From positions 1 through 64,000 of the forward strand of contig NZ_FZTC01000034.1 in the NCBI RefSeq assembly GCF_900200035.1: 64,000 nt of DNA, given 5' to 3'. The notes beneath the pieces are model-generated. The model was given only the letters and a program-made list of their open reading frames with translations. It was not told where the DNA came from and made no database searches. The DNA is from Klebsiella grimontii (lineage in GTDB: Bacteria; Pseudomonadota; Gammaproteobacteria; Enterobacterales; Enterobacteriaceae). This document shows, piece after piece, positions 36,804 to 45,290 of this stretch (its first letter is position 1; every line of letters starts with the position of its first letter). Made by a program: the position numbers and the translations under genes.

Positions 36804-38141
36804 ATGACAACAATCAATCAAACACCTGCCGGCGAACAAGGCGCAAAAAAGCGGCTGATACATCGTTTCTCCTGGGTTTCGCTGCTGGTTTGCTGGCTAA
36901 TCTGGGTGCTTAACGCCTACGACCGCGAGATGATCCTGCGCCTTGGCCCGGTCATCTCTAAGGAGTTCTCGCTCTCGCCGGAACAGTGGGGCAACGTCGT
37001 CGCGCTGATTATGGTTGCCCTGGCGGTGCTGGATATCCCCGGCTCCATCTGGAGCGATCGCTACGGTTCAGGCTGGAAGCGGGCGCGCTTTCAGGTACCG
37101 CTGGTGCTGGGCTATACCGCCCTCTCTTTTATTTCCGGGATTAAAGCGATCAGCCACGGGCTGACGGCGTTTGTGCTGCTGCGCGTTGGCGTCAACCTCG
37201 GGGCCGGCTGGGGCGAGCCCGTCGGCGTCAGCAACACCGCGGAGTGGTGGCCGAAAGAGAAGCGCGGCTTCGCGCTGGGGGTGCATCATACCGGCTATCC
37301 GATTGGCGCGCTGCTGAGCGGCGTGGTGGCAAGTCTGGTGCTTTCCGCATTTGGCGAAGGCAGCTGGCGCTACTGCTTCCTGCTGGCGCTGATCGTCGCC
37401 ATCCCGCTGATGATTTTCTGGGCGAAATATTCCACCGCCGATCGCATCAACACGCTTTATCAGCATATCGATAGCCAGGGGATGACGCGCCCGGCGACCC
37501 AGGAAAGCAGCCATGTTGCCAAAGGCGAAGGGATGAAGACCTTTTTACGTACCCTGCGCAACCGCAATATTTCGCTAACGGCGGGCAATACCCTGCTGAC
37601 GCAAATTGTCTATATGGGCATTAACGTTGTGCTGCCGCCGTATCTTTATCACGTCTCCGGCCTGTCGCTGGCGGCATCCGCCGGGCTAAGTATTATCTTC
37701 ACGCTGACCGGTACTCTGGGCCAGATAATCTGGCCCTGGCTATCCGATAGCTTTGGTCGTAAACGTACTCTGATCGTCTGCGGTCTGTGGATGAGTATCG
37801 GCATTGCGCTGTTCTATTTCGCCACCAATATGCCGCGTCTTATCGCCATTCAGCTCTTTTTTGGCCTGGTGGCCAACGCCGTGTGGCCTATCTACTACGC
37901 AATGGCCTCGGATTCCGCCGAAGAACGCGCCACCTCTACCGCCAACGGAATTATCACCACGGCGATGTTTATCGGCGGCGGCATTTCGCCATTGCTTATG
38001 GGCTGGCTCATCCAGTTCGGTGGGGGATGGGAAAATCCGGCGGGTTATATCTATGCCTTCTTTACCATGGCGGGATGCGCGCTGCTGGGGATGTTATTGC
38101 AGCTGATGACCACCGATAAAACGCCGCGCAAAGCGCATTAA
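36804..38141 (+). CDS. MFS transporter
   Basis: A 445-residue major-facilitator carrier from the ATG at 36804; the frame is open to 36771, but that start lacks a better ribosome site. It shows WVLNAYDREMILRLGPVIS in helix 1, GEPVGVSNTAEWWPKEKRGFALGVHHTGYPIG around helices 4-5, and DSFGRKRTL in the second half. It resembles ACS/metabolite:H+ carriers and differs from the 34465 carrier, so the cluster may import two related compounds, for example acid and lactone. The substrate is unknown. Glycerate kinase follows after 13 bases. Confidence 0.83.
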   Translation: MTTINQTPAGEQGAKKRLIHRFSWVSLLVCWLIWVLNAYDREMILRLGPVISKEFSLSPEQWGNVVALIMVALAVLDIPGSIWSDRYGSGWKRARFQVPLVLGYTALSFISGIKAISHGLTAFVLLRVGVNLGAGWGEPVGVSNTAEWWPKEKRGFALGVHHTGYPIGALLSGVVASLVLSAFGEGSWRYCFLLALIVAIPLMIFWAKYSTADRINTLYQHIDSQGMTRPATQESSHVAKGEGMKTFLRTLRNRNISLTAGNTLLTQIVYMGINVVLPPYLYHVSGLSLAASAGLSIIFTLTGTLGQIIWPWLSDSFGRKRTLIVCGLWMSIGIALFYFATNMPRLIAIQLFFGLVANAVWPIYYAMASDSAEERATSTANGIITTAMFIGGGISPLLMGWLIQFGGGWENPAGYIYAFFTMAGCALLGMLLQLMTTDKTPRKAH

Positions 38142-38154
38142 CGCAGGAGAACGC

Positions 38155-39330
38155 ATGAAGATTGTTATCGCGCTGGATTCGTTTAAGGGCAGCTGTAGCG
38201 CGCAGGCCGCTTGCGCAGCGGTCGCACGGGGATTGCGCCGGGTTGACGCGGGGCTGGAGCTGGTCGAAATGCCCGTGTCGGACGGCGGAGAGGGACTGCT
38301 TTCGACCCTTGCGGAAAGTCCGCAGCTGAAGGGCGCGAGGTGGCAGCAGCAGCGCTGTACCTCGCCTTACGGCCTCGCCGTACAGGCCGCGTTTCTGATC
38401 CTGCCCGGCGAGCGGGCCATTATTGAGATGGCGCAAAGCTGTGGGCTCGAGCTTACGCCGAAAGCGCAGCGGGATGTGCGTCTGGCCAGCAGTTTTGGGC
38501 TGGGCGAACAGGTAAAAGCGGCGCTGGATGCCGGTTGCCGGCGTCTGATTATCGGGCTGGGCGGCAGCGCGACCAACGATGGCGGCATCGGTTTTGCCCA
38601 GGCGCTTGGCGCACGATTCTTGCGCAAGGACGGCACGCTGCTGCCGGTTCCCGCCGCGGGCCAGGATCTTGCGCATATCCAGCGCATCGATTTAAGCGAA
38701 CTGGACCCGCGTTTACGACAGGCCGAAATTCAGGCCTCCTGCGACGTCACCAACCCTCTGCTTGGAACCGATGGCGCCACCTGGGTTTATGGCGCGCAGA
38801 AAGGGGCGGATGAGGCGGCACTGAGCGAGCTGGAGGCGGGTATGGCGCACTACAGCCGGCAGCTTACGCAAACGCTCGGCTACGACGTCAGCGAAGCACC
38901 AGGCGCCGGGGCCGCGGGCGGTATGGGAGCTGCGCTGATCGCCTATGCGGGCGGCACGCTGCGTCCGGGCATTGACCTCGTGCTGGAATTGCTAAACGCC
39001 GACCGCCATCTTAGCGATGCCGCGCTGACCATCGTCGGGGAAGGCTGGCTCGATCGTCAGAGCGCCTTTGGTAAAGCCCCGGTGGGCGTGGCGGGCAAAG
39101 CGGCGCGCCACGGCGTACCGGTTGTGGCCCTTTGCGGCGGACGCGATGAGAGCAGTCGGCAATTGTATCAACACCATATTGACGCGATGTGGTCTATCTG
39201 CCAGCGCCCTATGCCGCTGGCGGAGTCGATGAACACATGCGAACAGCTCCTCGCCGACGCAGCGGAGAATGTTCTACGAACCTTTCTGAGCGGACGGCGC
39301 GGAGAGGCACATAAGCGGATAACTGTATGA
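38155..39330 (+). CDS. Glycerate kinase (GarK/GlxK family)
   Basis: A type-I glycerate kinase of 391 residues (E. coli GarK and GlxK are 381). Motifs are ALDSFKGSCSAQAACAAVARG at the N terminus (cut here to its core), MPVSDGGEG, IIGLGGSATNDGG, FGKAPVGVA and VALCGGR. It phosphorylates D-glycerate, to 2-phosphoglycerate for this family, feeding glycolysis. In this cluster it would take up glycerate released from glyceryl-CoA by the CoA-transferase. GarD, GarL and GarR are absent, so it is not part of a glucarate operon. Its stop overlaps the CdaR-family regulator start (ATGA). Confidence 0.9.
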   Translation: MKIVIALDSFKGSCSAQAACAAVARGLRRVDAGLELVEMPVSDGGEGLLSTLAESPQLKGARWQQQRCTSPYGLAVQAAFLILPGERAIIEMAQSCGLELTPKAQRDVRLASSFGLGEQVKAALDAGCRRLIIGLGGSATNDGGIGFAQALGARFLRKDGTLLPVPAAGQDLAHIQRIDLSELDPRLRQAEIQASCDVTNPLLGTDGATWVYGAQKGADEAALSELEAGMAHYSRQLTQTLGYDVSEAPGAGAAGGMGAALIAYAGGTLRPGIDLVLELLNADRHLSDAALTIVGEGWLDRQSAFGKAPVGVAGKAARHGVPVVALCGGRDESSRQLYQHHIDAMWSICQRPMPLAESMNTCEQLLADAAENVLRTFLSGRRGEAHKRITV

Positions 39331-40484
39331 TTATTACGACGGCGCTGGCTAATGAAATTGTCGCCCGGGCAATGGCGATAATTCATCATAACGTGAACGT
39401 GATTGACCATCATGGACAGATTATTGCCTCAGGTGAACGTCATCGTATCGGCGAGCAGCATGAAATCGCCCGCGAGGTGATACGCACCGGTAAACGTATT
39501 TGTATTAATAACACCGCGGAAGCCGCGCGTTTTCAGAATGTGCATCCCGGGATTAATCATCCCATTATGTATGACGATCGCGTGGTGATGGTGGTGGGCA
39601 TCAGCGGCGACCCGGCGGCAATAAGCCGCTATGCTGAACTGGCGGTGCTTACCGCCGAACTACTGGTCCGCCAGGCCATAGAGATGCGGGAAACCAACTG
39701 GCGACAGCGTCTGCGCGACACCCTGTTTTGTCAGTACCTTGAGCAGGGAGCCGCGCCCGCCGGACAGGAAGCGCTTCATCGCCTGGTGGAGCTTGGCTTT
39801 AATTTTAATGCCCCGCTGATGCCGGTTGTGGTGACCGTGCAGGTCGAACAGCACCAGCTAAGCGAAGTATTGAGTACGCTGCTGCGGGAATTCTCGCAGC
39901 TGTCCGGGGTAAGAGACGTCATTTTGCTGGGCAGCAATGAAATACTTATCCTCAATACGCTATGCGAACCCCAGGAGACGATGCTGCGGGGCATCGAGTT
40001 TGTTCTCAGCAATCAGATCAGCCATTACCATATCGGGATTGGCGTGCAGGCGGACAACGCCCCGGATATTCGCGAGGCTATCCGATTCGCCCGTTCGGTG
40101 ATTGAGGTGGGGAGCAAAGTGCAGCCGCAGCGACAAATCTACTACTTTCGCGAGATGGCGATGCTCTGCCTGTTCCGGGTGCTGGAAGACAGCTATATGG
40201 TGAATTTTTTTATCAATAACGTACGCCAGCTGCTTGAGCATGATTCCGGCGAAGTGCTGCTGGATACCCTGAGCAGCTTTATTGCCAATAACGCCGAGCC
40301 GGGCAAAACGTCGCTGCTGTTGGGGATTCATCGCAACACGCTCACCTACCGGCTGCAGCAGATTAAAAAGCATATTCAGCTCGATCCGATGGTCTTCACC
40401 GACCTGACGCAGCTGGCGGTGTCGGTACACTGCTATCGTCGGCAGAACCCGCGCCAGAGCGAATGGATTGATACCTTAAGCTAA
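39327..40484 (+). CDS. CdaR-family transcriptional regulator
   Basis: A 385-residue regulator with the sugar-diacid-recognition domain at the N terminus (about 1-135: IVARAMAIIHHNVNVIDHHG, HPGINHPI, VVGISGDP). A GGDEF-like middle follows, and a C-terminal PucR-type HTH (LLLGIHRNTLTYRLQQIKKH, near residues 328-347). Length equals E. coli CdaR, but the sequence differs widely, so it is a paralogue. CdaR responds to glycerate and related acids, and the overlap with glycerate kinase (4 bases) fits a glycerate-type inducer. It probably activates the 29-40 kb cluster; target sites are not identified. Confidence 0.88.
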   Translation: MIITTALANEIVARAMAIIHHNVNVIDHHGQIIASGERHRIGEQHEIAREVIRTGKRICINNTAEAARFQNVHPGINHPIMYDDRVVMVVGISGDPAAISRYAELAVLTAELLVRQAIEMRETNWRQRLRDTLFCQYLEQGAAPAGQEALHRLVELGFNFNAPLMPVVVTVQVEQHQLSEVLSTLLREFSQLSGVRDVILLGSNEILILNTLCEPQETMLRGIEFVLSNQISHYHIGIGVQADNAPDIREAIRFARSVIEVGSKVQPQRQIYYFREMAMLCLFRVLEDSYMVNFFINNVRQLLEHDSGEVLLDTLSSFIANNAEPGKTSLLLGIHRNTLTYRLQQIKKHIQLDPMVFTDLTQLAVSVHCYRRQNPRQSEWIDTLS

Positions 40485-40638
40485 AGAGCGGCGGGTGCTC
40501 TCGCCCGCCCTGCTGGGGAAATACCCCACAGCCATGTCCGGGAGGAAGCGGCCCAAACGTTACCGGTCGCGGTGTATCACTCTGAGATCGACGTTTATCA
40601 AAATAATAGCGCGCCCGGCGTTTTTATCACGAGCGGAG

Positions 40639-40663
40639 CGCCCGTCGCCGATGGCGGGCTTTT
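40639..40663 (+). terminator. Terminator-like stem-loop
   Basis: CGCCCG and TGGCGGGC bound a short loop and are followed by TTTT. It would end the transcript from the CdaR-family gene before the sigma-54 promoter. Confidence 0.5.
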
Positions 40664-40727
40664 CGCCTCATCCCTTCGGCGAAGCTTGCTCGCTTCAGTC
40701 GCCATTTCTGTACATAATTTAATCAAA

Positions 40728-40742
40728 TGGCACCTTTCTTGC
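40728..40742 (+). promoter_or_regulatory. Sigma-54 (-24/-12) promoter
   Basis: TGGCACCTTTCTTGC fits the RpoN consensus TGGCAC-N5-TTGC, with GG and GC exactly 10 bases apart. It lies about 60 bases before the OFA transporter start. The activator is unknown; no enhancer-binding protein gene is in the window. Confidence 0.7.
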
Positions 40743-40804
40743 CTTTTATCTACGTTCCCCGACGGCGGCGTTCGTCGGTCAATATAGATAAAAAGGACAG
40801 GAAA

Positions 40805-42454
40805 ATGGCGCAAATGAATGAAAACGTCGCGACCGCACCGGTCTCTCCCTTACGCGATTTTTTCGCGAAACCACGCATCATCGCCAGGCCCGGTTTTAAC
40901 CGCTGGCTGGTGCCCCCGGCCGCGCTGGCCGTTCATCTCTGCATAGGTATGGCCTACGGATTTTCGGTTTACTGGTTGCCTATGTCGCAGCTAATAGGAG
41001 GAAGCGAGTCCTTACAATGCCCCGTCACGATGTCGTTCTGGCAGCAGCTGTTTACCCGCGATTGCGACTGGAAGATCTCCATGCTGGGATGGACCTACAC
41101 GCTGTTTTTTGTTTTTCTCGGCTGTTCGGCGGCGCTGTGGGGCAGCTGGCTTGAGAAGGTTGGACCACGGCTGGTGAGCTTTATTGCCACCTTGTGCTGG
41201 TGCGGCGGCCTGTTGCTATCTAGCGTCGCTATCTATTTCCACCAGCTTTGGTTGCTGTGGCTGGGAGCCGGGGTCATCGGCGGAATCGGTCTCGGACTGG
41301 GCTATATCTCACCGGTTTCGACGCTGTTGCGCTGGTTTCCGGATAAGCGCGGAATGGCGGCCGGGATGGCGATCATGGGTTTTGGCGGAGGCGCGCTGGT
41401 GGGGGCGCCGCTGGCAAACGGACTGATGAATTACTTTGCCGGTCCGGCCGGCAACGGGGTATGGCAAAGCATTCTGGCGCTGGCGGCGATTTATGCGCTG
41501 TTTATGCTCGCCGGAACCTTTGGCTATCGTCTGCCGCCCATGGGCTGGCACCCTTCGGGCGAGAAGGCGCAAAAAACGATGCGCAATAATCCCACGATCC
41601 AGGTGCACGTCCGCGTCGCCTGCCGTACCCCGCAGTTCTGGCTGCTGTGGATGGTGCTGTGGCTCAACGTCACCGCGGGGATCGGCATTCTCGGTATGGC
41701 CTCGCCGATGCTGCAGGAGATCTTTGCCGGTAAACTGCTGTCGCTCGATCTGAGCTGGCATGAGCTGAACGGCGAGCAGCTGAAACGCATTGCTACCATG
41801 GCCGCAGGATTTACCGGCCTGCTCAGCCTGTTTAACATCCTGGGACGTTTTTTCTGGGCATCGGTATCCGACCTGTGCGGGCGCAAAATGACCTTTGCGA
41901 TTATTTTCTGCCTGGGCGCCGCGCTGTACGGGACGTTGCCGCTGGTGAATCACGGCGGCTATATCGCGCTGTATGTCTGCGCGATGTGCATTATCATTTC
42001 GATGTACGGCGGAGGCTTTGCCAGTATTCCCGCCTATCTGGCCGACGTCTTTGGCTCACAAATGGTCGGCGCGATTCACGGGCGTTTGTTAACCGCCTGG
42101 TCTGCGGCAGGGATCAGCGGCCCGGTGCTGGTCAACTATCTACGCGAGTATCAGCTGACGCACGGGGTCCCGCCCGAGCGCGTCTATGATATTACGCTGA
42201 TGGTGCTGACCGGCCTGCTGGTGATGGGTTTTATCTGTAATCAGCTGGTGCGTCCGCTGACGGAAGAGCATGCGATGACCGCGGAACAGCAGCAGCAGGC
42301 GAAAGGTCTGTACACCATCAACAAGAATGCTCAGCTCACGTGGGAGGCCCGTCCGTCCACGCTGCTGCTAACCGTAAGCTGGGTGGCGGTGAGCGTGCCG
42401 CTGTTATGGGGCGTCGGCACCACGTTACAGCAGGCCGTGAAGTTTTTTATGTAG
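40805..42454 (+). CDS. OFA-family MFS transporter (oxalate/formate antiporter-like)
   Basis: A 549-residue MFS carrier, longer than E. coli YhjX (402), with an extra loop between helices 1 and 2 (about residues 60-90, containing ESLQCPVTMSFWQQLFTRDC) and a long C-terminal tail ending in one more helix. Typical marks are GIAYGFSVYW-like AYGFSVYWLPM, LGCSAALWGSWLEKVGPR, GIGLGLGYISPVSTLLRWFPD, NILGRFFWASVSDLCGRK and YGGGFASIPAYLAD. Family members carry oxalate, formate, pyruvate or other monocarboxylates. The start ATG has AAGGACAGG in front. A sigma-54 promoter lies directly upstream, so it is its own unit. Confidence 0.85.
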   Translation: MAQMNENVATAPVSPLRDFFAKPRIIARPGFNRWLVPPAALAVHLCIGMAYGFSVYWLPMSQLIGGSESLQCPVTMSFWQQLFTRDCDWKISMLGWTYTLFFVFLGCSAALWGSWLEKVGPRLVSFIATLCWCGGLLLSSVAIYFHQLWLLWLGAGVIGGIGLGLGYISPVSTLLRWFPDKRGMAAGMAIMGFGGGALVGAPLANGLMNYFAGPAGNGVWQSILALAAIYALFMLAGTFGYRLPPMGWHPSGEKAQKTMRNNPTIQVHVRVACRTPQFWLLWMVLWLNVTAGIGILGMASPMLQEIFAGKLLSLDLSWHELNGEQLKRIATMAAGFTGLLSLFNILGRFFWASVSDLCGRKMTFAIIFCLGAALYGTLPLVNHGGYIALYVCAMCIIISMYGGGFASIPAYLADVFGSQMVGAIHGRLLTAWSAAGISGPVLVNYLREYQLTHGVPPERVYDITLMVLTGLLVMGFICNQLVRPLTEEHAMTAEQQQQAKGLYTINKNAQLTWEARPSTLLLTVSWVAVSVPLLWGVGTTLQQAVKFFM

Positions 42455-42495
42455 GTTCTTGCAGCCGATGCCGCCCGTGATTCCCTGGCGGCTCT

Positions 42496-42654
42496 TTATG
42501 CGCTTACCGGCGTGCCTGACTGGATATGTTGAAGGATCCTCTCGACCGCCTCTTCGGCGGTCAGTACGGAGGTATCCAGAGTCAGGCTGGCGGCCAGCAG
42601 GCGAGCAAGGGTTGATTTCCCGGTACCGGGCAGGCCACCAAAGATCAGTAACAT
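42496..42654 (-). pseudogene. Remnant of a P-loop (AAA-type) small kinase gene, internally deleted
   Basis: A 52-codon frame starts MLLIFGGLPGTGKSTLARLL, a complete Walker A of the AAA/CPT-like kinase group whose members are about 170-180 residues. After residue 21 the sequence passes straight to SLTLDTS and LTAEEAVERILQHI, which looks like the C-terminal end of such kinases, then stops. The whole middle, including Walker B, is missing. This is best read as an in-frame deletion remnant. It lies between the OFA transporter and arsC and is unlikely to be functional. Confidence 0.6.
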
Positions 42655-42669
42655 AGAGACGACAGCGTC

Positions 42670-42822
42670 ATGTTGTTTCCGCTGGTGATGATTATTGATG
42701 ATTTTCCAGCTTACCTGAACACGGATCTTATTCAGTCAGGTATGATTAATATTCAATACTGGCTGAAGCGGCATCAGGAGGCGTCTGCAGATAATCGTCA
42801 CGTCCAGGGCAACGTTCAGTGA
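42670..42822 (+). CDS. Small hypothetical frame, uncertain
   Basis: An ATG frame of 50 residues (MLFPLVMIIDDFPAYLNTDL and on) ends in TGA and lies between the kinase remnant and arsC. There is no convincing ribosome site and no recognised family. It may be a remnant of deleted DNA or chance. Confidence 0.15.
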   Translation: MLFPLVMIIDDFPAYLNTDLIQSGMINIQYWLKRHQEASADNRHVQGNVQ

Positions 42823-42846
42823 TAGTGATACCGTCCCGCAGGCAAT

Positions 42847-43272
42847 TTACTTAAGCCTTTTGCCCTCATCATCCACCACTTTCTCGCCATCTTCCTTTGC
42901 AAACGCGCCCTTTTGCGCGTCAGGAAGGATATCCAGTACCACCTCCGATGGGCGGCACAGGCGCGTTCCCAGCGGCGTCACCACAATCGGGCGGTTAATC
43001 AGGATTGGATGCTGCAGCATGAAATCGATTAACTGGTCATCGGTAAATTTATCTTCCGCCAGGCCCAGTTCTTCATATGGCTCAACATTTTTACGCAGCA
43101 GCACTCGTACCGCGATCCCCATATCGGCAATGAGTTTGACCAGCTCATCGCGTGGCGGTGGATTTTCAAGGTAATGAATAACGGTGGGTTCAGTACCGCT
43201 GTTGCGGATCATCTCCAGCGTATTACGCGACGTGCCGCAGGCCGGGTTATGATAAATGGTAACGTTGGTCAT
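42847..43272 (-). CDS. arsC: Arsenate reductase ArsC (glutaredoxin-coupled)
   Basis: A 141-residue arsenate reductase that converts As(V) to As(III) with glutathione and glutaredoxin. The active-site Cys12 is in YHNPACGTSRNTLEMIR. The oxyanion-binding arginines are in LLRKNVEPYEELGL and RPIVVTPLGTRLCRP. Last gene of arsRBC, 9 bases after arsB. Complete and close to the E. coli chromosomal and plasmid R773 enzymes. Confidence 0.96.
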   Translation of the reverse strand: MTNVTIYHNPACGTSRNTLEMIRNSGTEPTVIHYLENPPPRDELVKLIADMGIAVRVLLRKNVEPYEELGLAEDKFTDDQLIDFMLQHPILINRPIVVTPLGTRLCRPSEVVLDILPDAQKGAFAKEDGEKVVDDEGKRLK

Positions 43273-43281
43273 TTGTGTATC

Positions 43282-44574
43282 TCATGACAAAGTGAAAGAG
43301 AGACGTAGCGCCAGCGCGGCCAGCGTTACAAACAGTACAGGCAGAGTCATGACGATCCCGGTGCGGAAGTAGTAGCCCCAGGAGATGGTCATGTTCTTCT
43401 GTGAAAGTACGTGCAGCCAGAGCAGCGTTGCCAGGCTACCAATAGGTGTAATTTTCGGCCCCAGATCGCAGCCAATCACGTTGGCATAGATCATCGCCTC
43501 TTTGATCACGCCGGTTGCGGTGCTTCCATCGATAGACAGTGCCCCCACCAGCACGGAAGGCATGTTGTTCATGATGGAAGACAGGAAAGCCGTCAGAAAG
43601 CCAGTACCCAGCGTCGCGGCCCAAAGTCCTTTATCCGCCAGCACGTTCAATACCCCTGAAAGGTATTCGGTTAGCCCGGCGTTGCGCAGACCGTAGACCA
43701 CCAGGTACATCCCCAATGAGAAGATGACGATCTGCCAGGGTGCGCCACGCAGCACTTTGCCGGTATTGATGGCATGACCGCGCTTAGCGACCGCAAGCAG
43801 AATGATCGCCCCTGCCGCGGCAATCGCGCTGACCGGAATGCCAAGCGGCTCGAGGACGAAAAAACCGACCAGCAGAAGAATCAAAACTATCCAGCCGGTG
43901 CGGAACGTAGCCGGATCTTTAATGGCGTTTGCCGGCGATTTAAGCAGGACCAAATCGTAGGCCGGCGGGATATCTTTGCGAAAGAACAGGTGCAGCGTCA
44001 CCAGCGTAGCGCCTATGGCGGCAATATCGACCGGCACCATTACCGAGGCATATCCAGTGAATCCCAGCCCGAAGAGATCTGCCGATACGATGTTCACCAG
44101 ATTCGACACAATAAGCGGCAGGCTGGCAGTATCAGCAATAAACCCGGCAGCCATCACGAAGGCCAGCGTCGTGCCCTTGCTGAATCCTAATGCCAGCAGC
44201 ATGGCAATCACGATGGGCGTCAATATTAATGCCGCGCCATCGTTGGCAAACAACGCCGCCACCGCTGCGCCGAGCAGAACAATATACGTAAACAGCAAAC
44301 GGCCACGACCGTTTCCCCAACGAGCTACGTGCAGCGCAGCCCATTCAAAAAAGCCGGACTCATCGAGCAGCAGGCTGATAATAATTACCGCAATAAAGGT
44401 CGCCGTCGCGTTCCAGACGATATTCCACACCACCGGGATATCATCGACATGTACAACGCCAGCAATCAAAGCCAGTACCGCGCCCAGCGACGCGCTCCAG
44501 CCGATGCCTAACCCCTTCGGCTGCCAGATAACCAGAAAAATGGTCAGGACAAAAATAGCACTTGCCAGTAGCAT
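43282..44574 (-). CDS. arsB: Arsenite efflux pump ArsB
   Basis: A 430-residue inner-membrane As(III)/Sb(III):H+ antiporter with about 12 helices. Nearly identical in pattern to E. coli ArsB (429): start [73 protein letters not shown] and [19 protein letters not shown]. It works alone, as no arsA or arsD is present. It lies 52 bases downstream of arsR and is followed by arsC. Confidence 0.96.
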   Translation of the reverse strand: MLLASAIFVLTIFLVIWQPKGLGIGWSASLGAVLALIAGVVHVDDIPVVWNIVWNATATFIAVIIISLLLDESGFFEWAALHVARWGNGRGRLLFTYIVLLGAAVAALFANDGAALILTPIVIAMLLALGFSKGTTLAFVMAAGFIADTASLPLIVSNLVNIVSADLFGLGFTGYASVMVPVDIAAIGATLVTLHLFFRKDIPPAYDLVLLKSPANAIKDPATFRTGWIVLILLLVGFFVLEPLGIPVSAIAAAGAIILLAVAKRGHAINTGKVLRGAPWQIVIFSLGMYLVVYGLRNAGLTEYLSGVLNVLADKGLWAATLGTGFLTAFLSSIMNNMPSVLVGALSIDGSTATGVIKEAMIYANVIGCDLGPKITPIGSLATLLWLHVLSQKNMTISWGYYFRTGIVMTLPVLFVTLAALALRLSFTLS

Positions 44575-44626
44575 ACCCCCTCCCTGAAGATCACATTCGA
44601 AAAAACATATATATTACGGCAAATTT

Positions 44627-44977
44627 TTAAAGGCAGAACGCTTTACCGCTTCCAGAACAGTTTGCTGATGCCAGCTTGCGGGCGATGGCCTGTACGATCT
44701 CCTGTTGGCTTAACCAGGCCTGCGCTATTACCTGTGCCGCCCATGCAGGCATATGCGGTGATAAGCGATAGTGCACCCACTTACCCTGCTTGCGATCCAG
44801 CAATAATCCGCTTTCCCGCAGCATAGCCAGATGGCGGGAGATCTTTGGCTGCGACTGATCCAACGCCGCGCAGAGATCGCACACGCACAGCTCCCCCATC
44901 TCTTTAAGCAGCAGCACAATACCCAGGCGGGTTTCATCGGACAGATTTTTGAAAAGCTGTAAGGGTGTTAATGACAT
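44627..44977 (-). CDS. arsR: Arsenical resistance repressor ArsR
   Basis: SmtB/ArsR-type winged-helix repressor, 116 residues from the second ATG of a tandem pair behind GGGAGGA (44977; the first is 44980). The As(III) site is ELCVCDLCAAL with its cysteine triad. The recognition helix is QSQPKISRHLAMLRESG, followed by the wing LLDRKQGKWVHYRLSPH. It represses arsRBC until As(III) or Sb(III) binds. The palindrome 56 bases upstream is the probable operator. Confidence 0.95.
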   Translation of the reverse strand: MSLTPLQLFKNLSDETRLGIVLLLKEMGELCVCDLCAALDQSQPKISRHLAMLRESGLLLDRKQGKWVHYRLSPHMPAWAAQVIAQAWLSQQEIVQAIARKLASANCSGSGKAFCL

Positions 44978-45032
44978 CATTCCTCCCGATCGTCGACGGA
45001 CAGGATACTCCACAGAGATATAAGTTCAACAC

Positions 45033-45054
45033 CACATATGAAAAATCATATGTG
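45033..45054. promoter_or_regulatory. Probable ArsR operator
   Basis: A perfect inverted repeat CACATATG-AAAAAT-CATATGTG upstream of arsR. ArsR-family proteins bind such AT-rich dyads overlapping the promoter. Confidence 0.65.
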
Positions 45055-45136
45055 TTAAGTAACAAAAAACAAGAGGCAAGTATGCCAGGCGGGTTAACCA
45101 GATCAATTTATAGGGGAAGAGCAGAATTCAGAAGTC

Positions 45137-45210
45137 TGGAGCGGGCGAAGGGAATCGAACCCTCGTATAGAGCTTGGGAAGCTCTCGTTCTACCATTGAA
45201 CTACGCCCGC
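45137..45210 (-). tRNA. glyU: tRNA-Gly(CCC)
   Basis: On the minus strand a 74-base cloverleaf runs from GCGGGCGTAGTTC to CGCCCGC-T-CCA, with the CCA encoded. The acceptor arms GCGGGCG / CGCCCGC pair fully. The D-loop contains AATGGTAGA, the anticodon loop TTCCCAA gives anticodon CCC, and the T arm is GAGGGTTCGATTCCCTT. It sits upstream of actS (ygeR), the same place as E. coli glyU. Confidence 0.97.
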
Positions 45211-45290
45211 AAGGAGGTGCGTGGGTCATTATAGACCTTACGCACCCGCTGACAAGCCCAAACCGGGCTAACTGCCGATAAAATAACCTT

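Larger units (their letters stand above)
40485..40804. other. Intergenic region before OFA transporter
   Basis: No gene is seen in these 320 bases. A GC hairpin follows the regulator stop (GCGGG / CCCGC near 40491-40508). There is a second terminator-like stem with TTTT at 40639-40663 and a sigma-54 promoter at 40728-40742. Confidence 0.6.

Noticed and set aside
40706..40722. FhlA-like upstream activating sequence near the sigma-54 promoter
   Set aside because: Only half matches the FhlA dyad and it lies too close to the -24 element.
45085..45234. Small plus-strand frame running through the tRNA
   Set aside because: It passes antisense through tRNA-Gly and has no ribosome site or family.
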